Assembly (NCBI GenBank): GCA_905192625.1 | Contig: CAJJLI010000019.1 | Location: 1 to 12,284 of the forward strand | Source: an uncultured Clostridium sp. | Lineage (GTDB): Bacteria; Bacillota; Clostridia; Lachnospirales; Lachnospiraceae | Reading direction: 5' to 3' | DNA length: 12,284 bases | In this document: one piece after another, positions 6,990-12,284 of the stretch | Layout: every line of letters starts with the position of its first letter | How positions within the stretch are numbered: the stretch's first letter is position 1 | The notes under the pieces: model-generated | Told to the model about the DNA's origin: nothing | The model's database searches: none | The model's input: the letters and a program-made list of their open reading frames with translations, nothing else | Program-made: the position numbers and the translations under genes

Positions 6990-7691
6990 ATGGAAGATAT
7001 AAGTATCTTAGTTGTAGATGATGATAAAGAGATAGCAGAGCTAGTTGAAATCCACTTAGTTGGAGATGGTTATCGTGTTTTTAAAGCTTATAGTGCAAAT
7101 GAAGGCTTAGAAATCTTAGAAAACGAAGACATCAAATTAGTTGTTCTAGATATTATGATGCCAGGTATGGATGGTTTAAATATGTGTAGGGTTATCCGGG
7201 AGAAGAGTACCATTCCAATTATCATGCTAAGTGCAAAATCTACAGATTTAGATAAAATCCTTGGTCTAGGCACTGGAGCAGATGATTACGTTATAAAGCC
7301 CTTCAATCCATTGGAACTAACTGCACGAGTGAAATCTCAATTGCGCCGTTATACGAAGTTTAATAAAAGTAACGTAGATGAAAGGGCTGAAAAAGAAATC
7401 GCTGTAAGCCACCTTGTAATAAATAAAGAAACACACAAAGTCCTTGCTTATGGAAAAGAAGTAAGACTTACACCAATCGAATTTCAAATATTGTATTTAC
7501 TAGCCTCAAATGCAGGGCGTGTTTTTAGTACCGATGAAATATTTGAGCGTGTTTGGAATGAGAAGATGTATGAAGCAAACAATACCGTAATGGTACATAT
7601 CCGTAGGATTCGTGAGAAAATTGAAGTGAATTCAAGAAATGCTGAGATTATCAAAACCGTATGGGGTGTGGGATACAAGATAGAAAAATAG
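6990..7691 (+). CDS. OmpR/VanR-type response regulator transcription factor
   Basis: A cytoplasmic DNA-binding protein activated by phosphoryl transfer from a histidine kinase, most likely the one encoded next. Receiver domain (about 4-120): acidic pair Asp10/Asp11 (ILVVDDD), phosphoacceptor Asp54 (VLDIMMPGMDG), switch Ser81 (IIMLSAKS) and Lys103 followed by Pro (VIKPF). The winged-helix domain (about 135-232) carries RLTPIEFQILYLLASNAGRVF, the recognition-helix region NNTVMVHIRRIREKI and the terminal VWGVGYKIEK hairpin, all typical of the OmpR/PhoB class. The overall wording resembles VanR-like regulators, which does not show a role in glycopeptide resistance. The start is the ATG at 6990 because GGAGG (6978-6982) lies seven bases upstream; an upstream in-frame TTG at 6963 would put that binding site inside the gene. 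Length 233 residues. The kinase gene begins 11 bases after its stop. Confidence 0.95.
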   Translation: MEDISILVVDDDKEIAELVEIHLVGDGYRVFKAYSANEGLEILENEDIKLVVLDIMMPGMDGLNMCRVIREKSTIPIIMLSAKSTDLDKILGLGTGADDYVIKPFNPLELTARVKSQLRRYTKFNKSNVDERAEKEIAVSHLVINKETHKVLAYGKEVRLTPIEFQILYLLASNAGRVFSTDEIFERVWNEKMYEANNTVMVHIRRIREKIEVNSRNAEIIKTVWGVGYKIEK

Positions 7692-7702
7692 AAGGTGAGA
7701 AC

Positions 7703-8908
7703 GTGGATAAAAGCATTTTTCGAAGTTTTCGTTTTAAAATAATTTTATATTGTTTGCTAAGCATGATTTTTGCATTGTTAACGGAGGGATCTATTTTAGG
7801 CATCGGCTATCTCATATATCAAGGGCTGTATTCCAGCAATATAGAGATAGTAGATCAAAAAGCAGAATTTCAACCCTATTTATCGAATAATTCATATTGG
7901 AGCTACGACAATACAAAAGGATTTGCAAATCATATGGATTCGTTGCCAATACGAAGACAGGAATTTAGTCAGCCAATGCTTGTGTTTATTGTAATCATGG
8001 CTATTTTCACAGCGGTCGTATTGTTCATTTTGTACTTTTTGCTGTTAACGAAAAAAATAAGTACACATATTACACAGATTGGTTATGGTATCAACGAATT
8101 ATCCAAAGGTAATTTTGACACTCGTATCGAGATAAAAGATGAAGATGAGTTAACGGATATTGCTAAAAATCTGAATATGATGGCTTCCAATATAAAAAAG
8201 ATTATAGAAAATGAACGGAATATTGAGAGTACCAAAAATGAGCTTATTACGAGTGTGGCACATGACCTTAGAACACCATTAACTTCTATTATTGGATATT
8301 TGGAGTTAGTGCTAAACAAAAGTTTAGATGATACCACAAAAGCGAAATATATAGAAGTAGCATTTAATAAATCAAAACGATTAGAAAAATTAATTGGTGA
8401 TTTATTTTCATATACAAATTTAGAGTTTGGAGAGGTTCACACATCCATTGTAGAGGTGGACATTGTTAAAATGTTAGAACAATTGATGGATGAGTTTTAT
8501 CCAAGTTTTATAGACAATGAAATAGTATGTGATTATAAAACCAGCGATTCTTCTATTTTGATATTTGCAGATGGTAACTTACTTGCGAGAGCCTTTGCAA
8601 ATTTAATTGGAAATGCAATTAAATATGGGAGTGCAGGTAAAAATGTAATCATCCGAATTCAAAGACACGAGAAGGAAGTTAGTGTTTCTATTACTAACTT
8701 TGGTGAATTGATACCGAAGAAAGAATTAACGAATATTTTTAATAAATTTTATCGTGTTGAGGGTTCAAGAAATGAGGGCTATGGTGGTACGGGGCTTGGT
8801 TTAGCGATAGCAAAAAGTATCATTGAATTGCACAAAGGAAGCATTACAGCGAAGAGTGATTTTAGTGGAACTGTATTTGAAGTAAGGATTCCAATCGGTA
8901 AAAAGTAG
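7703..8908 (+). CDS. VanS-like membrane sensor histidine kinase
   Basis: Senses a signal at the cytoplasmic membrane and phosphorylates the regulator encoded just upstream. From a GTG start it has 401 residues: membrane helix 1 (about 13-38), a short extracytoplasmic loop of about 50 residues with no recognised sensor fold, helix 2 (about 92-115), a HAMP linker (about 112-168), the dimerisation domain with phosphoacceptor His187 (SVAHDLRTPLTS), and an ATPase domain with N-box Asn300/Asn304 (FANLIGNAIKYG), an F-box (FNKFYRVEGSR) and the G-box GGTGLGLAI (361-369). The G1 position that is usually an Asp (DxG) reads Asn332-Phe-Gly, a substitution I recall in related VanS-like kinases. The GTG at 7703 is preferred because AAGGTGAG (7692-7699) lies just upstream; an ATG at 7661 in the same frame would overlap the regulator gene and has no binding site. 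The small loop suggests detection of a membrane-associated or intramembrane signal; that is inference. Confidence 0.93.
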   Translation: MDKSIFRSFRFKIILYCLLSMIFALLTEGSILGIGYLIYQGLYSSNIEIVDQKAEFQPYLSNNSYWSYDNTKGFANHMDSLPIRRQEFSQPMLVFIVIMAIFTAVVLFILYFLLLTKKISTHITQIGYGINELSKGNFDTRIEIKDEDELTDIAKNLNMMASNIKKIIENERNIESTKNELITSVAHDLRTPLTSIIGYLELVLNKSLDDTTKAKYIEVAFNKSKRLEKLIGDLFSYTNLEFGEVHTSIVEVDIVKMLEQLMDEFYPSFIDNEIVCDYKTSDSSILIFADGNLLARAFANLIGNAIKYGSAGKNVIIRIQRHEKEVSVSITNFGELIPKKELTNIFNKFYRVEGSRNEGYGGTGLGLAIAKSIIELHKGSITAKSDFSGTVFEVRIPIGKK

Positions 8909-8977
8909 AATTTGCACTTGATGGTACCAAGTGATTTATGAAAACTCTTGATTAAGATAAAAAAGAGGAGGGTATTT

Positions 8978-11668
8978 ATGAGTAAAAGCACATATAGGCA
9001 GTATCGGAGAATAGCTTGTTTATGCTTATTTTTAATTATAGTACCTCTTGTTTTTTGTTATCAACCGTATGATGTTTATGGGGCGGGGATTTCTGAAGGT
9101 GAACCTTCCTTAGATCCCATCGTAATACAATCAAGCGAAGTAAGCATGACGATTCATTATGGAATGGAACAACAAGCTCGTTATGGCAGAGATGTTGTGC
9201 TATCTGTAGATATAGCAAGCAAAACGTTATCCGGAGAATATGAACTTAGCTTTATATTGGCGAACGGTAAGAATGAAAATGAAAAATATAGTAAGAAGAT
9301 AGAACTAACAGAGGGTAGTGCGCAAAAGATAACGATGGCAATACCTCTTTTAAATGAAGTAAAAAAAATAAAAATTGGACTTTACGATGAAAAGAATAAT
9401 ACAGTAGTAGAAAGCGTAAAACCTTTTCAAGCCATGAACTACGGACCCTATAAACTAGTGGGTATTTTAAGTGATATGTCGAGTGACCTGTCGTATTTAA
9501 GTGCATTTGGTTCGAAGTGCTTTTATCTTGATAAAAGTAATTTTCCAAGTGATAAGACTGGATTAGATATGTTAGATGTTATCGTGATTAATGATTATGA
9601 TATGGATGAATTAAATCATGAACAATTTAAGGCATTAAATGACTTTGTTATAAATGGAGGCACTCTTGCAATTGGAACAGGTAATTCCATTGAAAAAGTT
9701 ATGGGAGCCTTTTTAAACCAGGGTATGATTAAGATAAAAGGTGTCAATGGCGTAGGTGATTTAAGTAAGATTTCAATTGCAAGATCGAATATTAAGATTT
9801 GTACAAAGGAATCTTTTTCAGAGTTACTGGAATTGATTAGTATGTATGAGAACAATCGCATCAATACACTTGGAAGATTGGAAGAGCGTAGCGCCAATCG
9901 TGTATTTGATATCAATAAGGTGTATATGGGGGACTCCATGTTAGAAGATACACCGATAAGTCAATTACGCATGCAAACGATTATAAAAGAAGTAGCAAAT
10001 TTTTCCATTCCCAGTGCAAGTAACATTCTTGTAGAAAATGATAAGGTATTGCTACAAAAATTAGTATATGGGAATGGGAGTATTTTAGTATCCTCATTTG
10101 ATCTAGGAATGTCAACAAAAGATATGGCAACTACGAAAATACATAGTAGTTACTTAGAACTTGCGAATATTATTTTTGAAAATTTATCTCCTGGATATCA
10201 GTCAAAGCTGGATGCAGAAAGTTTTGGAAGTTATACAGGCTTAGAGAATGCGATTAATATTTCTAATCGTAGTCAATTACCTAACGTTGCAGTCTTCGTA
10301 GTGATTTTAATGATATATGTTGTAGCGGTGGGACCAGGGATATATTTTATATTAAAACGAGTGGGGAAAAGTAATTATTTATGGGCGCTCGTACCGCTTA
10401 TTACCGTGTTCTTTATGTTACTTGTTTATGTAAATGGATTTAAAACTCGTATTACAAAGCCGTATATTGGTTACGTTGCGATGGAACATTATGATGAGGA
10501 AACGCAAAAAGTCAGGGGAACAATGACATTTCGCCTGTCATTACCAACCAATAAGTATGGTAGTATAACAGTAGATAATGTGAATACAATTCATATGATT
10601 CATAGCAATTTTCCTTCTTATCCATTGTACCGAAGCGATACTTTAACTGAAAAAGATACGTATTTGGATATGTCAGTTTATCATACTGGAATCACTTATC
10701 TTGACAATAGTGCTCTTCTAGAAGTAGTAAATAAGCCAGCATTTTCAAATGACTTTTATGAATCCACATATGAATATACAAGCTCCCCTGGGATTGAAGG
10801 ATATGTTCGCATTGGTGAGCAAAGTATTAGTGGAGAGGTCAAGAACATTGCAAGTGCGGCGATTGAAGATGCATATGTATATTCCAATGGGATATTGGTG
10901 TCATTAGGATATATAGATAGTAATGAGTCTATTTATATTGAGGAGTGTCCTCAGGAAAATCTTCTAAGTACAGAAATGTTATACTTTTCGAATCTGTTCG
11001 AAGGGATGCTTCAATATGATGAGAATAAGAATGTTATTCCAAATTCCAACCGTAAAGTTCAAGTAATGCGTGAAGTGATAGAAGAACTGCAAACAGAAGG
11101 GAATGGGTCGTATTTCATCTCCATAGATGAACAAATCGAGGAAAAAAATCCTTACTATAGTATTTCACAGGAAAGAGGAAGTTACGGTACAAGAGTATTA
11201 TTGATTCCACTAAAGGAAGAAAAAGATAGAGAGAATCAAGTATTGGTTACGAATATGGACAAATACATGAGCGTTGTAGGTGGGGAAATGCAATATATAG
11301 CACAGTATCGTTATATGTTTGGAATGTCAATGATCGCAGATTATTATTTCCCTAACGACGATTCAATCACTGAAATATTCGCAAGTCATTTGTTTAATGA
11401 GACAGTAAAAGGAAATGATACCACAAAGCTATGTGAGAGTGTATATTTCTTTAATACTATAACTGGCGAGTATGATTTAGTATTCGAATTTAATACATTA
11501 GAACCGAATGCGTCCATGGTCCAAAGAGTAGATCGTGATAGTCTTAAAAATTATGTATCAAGTGATAATCATATTAGAATTAGGTATGAAAATGGTTCAA
11601 TGGGAGAGGACGTGTCTATCTTGCCATGTTTATCGTACTATAAGGAGAACACCCATGTTAATGATTAA
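8978..11668 (+). CDS. large membrane protein with Ig-like and inactive glutamine-amidotransferase-like extracytoplasmic domains; ABC-transporter partner
   Basis: I do not recognise a named family member. From the ATG at 8978 (GGAGG at 8967-8971; the upstream TTG at 8948 would contain that site) it has 896 residues. Seen: a positively charged start followed by a hydrophobic segment (about 12-28), so a signal peptide or anchor; a beta-rich domain (about 47-150) like a bacterial Ig-type fold; an alpha/beta domain (about 155-270) with DVIVINDYD (200-208) and a GGTLAIGTG turn (227-235), the pattern of class I glutamine-amidotransferase-like folds but with no catalytic Cys at the elbow; two membrane helices (about 437-459 and 467-488) joined by a short basic loop; and a C-terminal beta-rich region of about 400 residues with no transmembrane segment. 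Helix count places both large parts outside the cell. The ABC ATPase gene overlaps its end, so coupling to that transporter is likely. Role and substrate are unknown. Confidence 0.85.
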   Translation: MSKSTYRQYRRIACLCLFLIIVPLVFCYQPYDVYGAGISEGEPSLDPIVIQSSEVSMTIHYGMEQQARYGRDVVLSVDIASKTLSGEYELSFILANGKNENEKYSKKIELTEGSAQKITMAIPLLNEVKKIKIGLYDEKNNTVVESVKPFQAMNYGPYKLVGILSDMSSDLSYLSAFGSKCFYLDKSNFPSDKTGLDMLDVIVINDYDMDELNHEQFKALNDFVINGGTLAIGTGNSIEKVMGAFLNQGMIKIKGVNGVGDLSKISIARSNIKICTKESFSELLELISMYENNRINTLGRLEERSANRVFDINKVYMGDSMLEDTPISQLRMQTIIKEVANFSIPSASNILVENDKVLLQKLVYGNGSILVSSFDLGMSTKDMATTKIHSSYLELANIIFENLSPGYQSKLDAESFGSYTGLENAINISNRSQLPNVAVFVVILMIYVVAVGPGIYFILKRVGKSNYLWALVPLITVFFMLLVYVNGFKTRITKPYIGYVAMEHYDEETQKVRGTMTFRLSLPTNKYGSITVDNVNTIHMIHSNFPSYPLYRSDTLTEKDTYLDMSVYHTGITYLDNSALLEVVNKPAFSNDFYESTYEYTSSPGIEGYVRIGEQSISGEVKNIASAAIEDAYVYSNGILVSLGYIDSNESIYIEECPQENLLSTEMLYFSNLFEGMLQYDENKNVIPNSNRKVQVMREVIEELQTEGNGSYFISIDEQIEEKNPYYSISQERGSYGTRVLLIPLKEEKDRENQVLVTNMDKYMSVVGGEMQYIAQYRYMFGMSMIADYYFPNDDSITEIFASHLFNETVKGNDTTKLCESVYFFNTITGEYDLVFEFNTLEPNASMVQRVDRDSLKNYVSSDNHIRIRYENGSMGEDVSILPCLSYYKENTHVND

Positions 11669-12284
11669 GGACTTGGTTAAAAGTTATGGTAGTATAAAAG
11701 CGCTGAATGGATTGAACTTAGAAATAAAAAAAGGCCAATTATATGGTTTTGTAGGACCCAACGGTGCAGGAAAAACTACTACAATGAAAATAATCTCAGG
11801 ATTATTAACTGCAGATAAAGGGCAAATATTTATTGATGATATCGATATATTAAAAAATACGAAATACTTAAAACAGTCCATTGGATATATGCCTGATTTT
11901 TTTGGAGTCTATGATAATCTTAAGGTAAAAGAGTATATGGAGTTTTTTGCATCTACGTATGGATTAGATAATAAAGCTACAAAGATTCATATAACCCATT
12001 TACTTGAAGTCGTTGGACTTCTTGATAAGAAAGAGGAATATGTAGATAGTCTTTCTAGGGGGATGAAACAAAAGCTATGTTTAGCAAGAACATTGATTCA
12101 TAATCCTAAATTACTTATTTTAGATGAGCCAGCATCTGGTATGGAACCAAGGGCTAGATTAGAAATGCAAGATATACTTAAACGATTGACGTATGAGGGC
12201 ACGACAATAATTATTAGTTCCCATGTATTAGCTGAATTGGCGGAAATGTGTTCCCATATAGGAATCATCAACCAGGGTGAAATG
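11655..12284 (+). CDS. ABC transporter ATP-binding protein (ABC-2 exporter type), C-terminus missing
   Basis: Nucleotide-binding subunit of a membrane exporter; the frame is open to the window edge (210 residues, perhaps two thirds to three quarters of the protein). Seen: A-loop Tyr11 (VKSYG), Walker A GPNGAGKTTT with Lys40, signature LSRGMKQ (133-139), Walker B LLILDEP with Asp157 and Glu158, D-loop-like SGMEPRAR, and switch His190 (ISSHVL). At the Q-loop position the usual Gln is Asp81 (IGYMPDFFGVYDNL), a variant known to me from ABC-2-type ATPases that act with GldF/NatB-like permeases. The ATG at 11655 is chosen because AAGGAG (11642-11647) lies seven bases upstream; a second ATG at 11661 would be 13 bases away. 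It overlaps the preceding gene by 14 bases, implying translational coupling. Permease genes are expected just past the window. Confidence 0.93.
   Translation, partial: MLMIKDLVKSYGSIKALNGLNLEIKKGQLYGFVGPNGAGKTTTMKIISGLLTADKGQIFIDDIDILKNTKYLKQSIGYMPDFFGVYDNLKVKEYMEFFASTYGLDNKATKIHITHLLEVVGLLDKKEEYVDSLSRGMKQKLCLARTLIHNPKLLILDEPASGMEPRARLEMQDILKRLTYEGTTIIISSHVLAELAEMCSHIGIINQGEM

Noticed and set aside
6990..8908. Vancomycin resistance (vanRS) locus
   Set aside because: The regulator and kinase are VanRS-like, but no vanH/A/X, vanT, vanXY or related ligase gene is present. VanRS-like pairs with other roles are common in clostridia.
8915..8933. CACTTG/CAAGTG hairpin in the gap after the kinase gene as a terminator
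   Set aside because: Only six base pairs, no T-run afterwards, and the operon evidently continues. Could be a minor mRNA structure.
1..12284. Mobile element, prophage, CRISPR or tRNA gene
   Set aside because: No transposase or integrase motifs, no terminal repeats, no regularly spaced repeats and no tRNA-like cloverleaf were seen on either strand.

Overview
The window reads as chromosomal DNA from a low-GC Gram-positive bacterium, most likely a clostridium of the Lachnospiraceae (Lachnoclostridium-like) type. The reasons are the AT-rich coding style, strong GGAGG-type ribosome binding sites, the order dNTPase-dnaG-rpoD-trmK, a 372-residue SigA-type sigma factor, and a class A rather than Bacillus-type class B RNase P RNA. 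The lineage is inferred from family resemblance, not from a database search. Every gene lies on the + strand. I see no insertion sequence, phage gene, CRISPR array, tRNA or rRNA.

Region 1 (1-6180) is a housekeeping cluster. It begins inside a dGTPase-family dNTP triphosphohydrolase, followed by DNA primase (dnaG), the primary sigma factor (rpoD/sigA), the tRNA m1A22 methyltransferase (trmK) and a two-part nucleoside kinase (ThrRS-like N-terminus fused to a uridine-kinase-type P-loop domain). It is the clostridial form of the macromolecular synthesis operon. The first ~50 bases do not encode the HD metal-binding motif that should stand there, so the dNTPase is either damaged or the sequence has errors at this edge.

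Region 2 (about 6192-6750) holds the gene for the RNase P catalytic RNA, rnpB, with a convincing promoter (TTTACA, 17 bases, TAGAAT). The predicted transcript start coincides with the outer edge of an extended P1 helix. The RNA keeps the class A core and carries two extra hairpins compared with the E. coli RNA. An AT-rich gap of about 310 bases follows. It contains a weak terminator-like structure and, just before the next gene, a dyad plus direct repeat that could be an operator.

Region 3 (6990 to the window end) is an accessory envelope module in one tight operon: an OmpR/VanR-type response regulator, a VanS-like membrane histidine kinase, an 896-residue membrane protein with a degenerate glutamine-amidotransferase-like extracytoplasmic domain, and the ATPase of an ABC-2-type exporter cut off by the window edge. 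The likely logic is that the kinase senses something at the membrane, the regulator controls the operon, and the ATPase works with permease subunits expected downstream and with the large surface protein. The substrate cannot be read from the sequence. The 896-residue protein with its ATPase is the least described part of the window.
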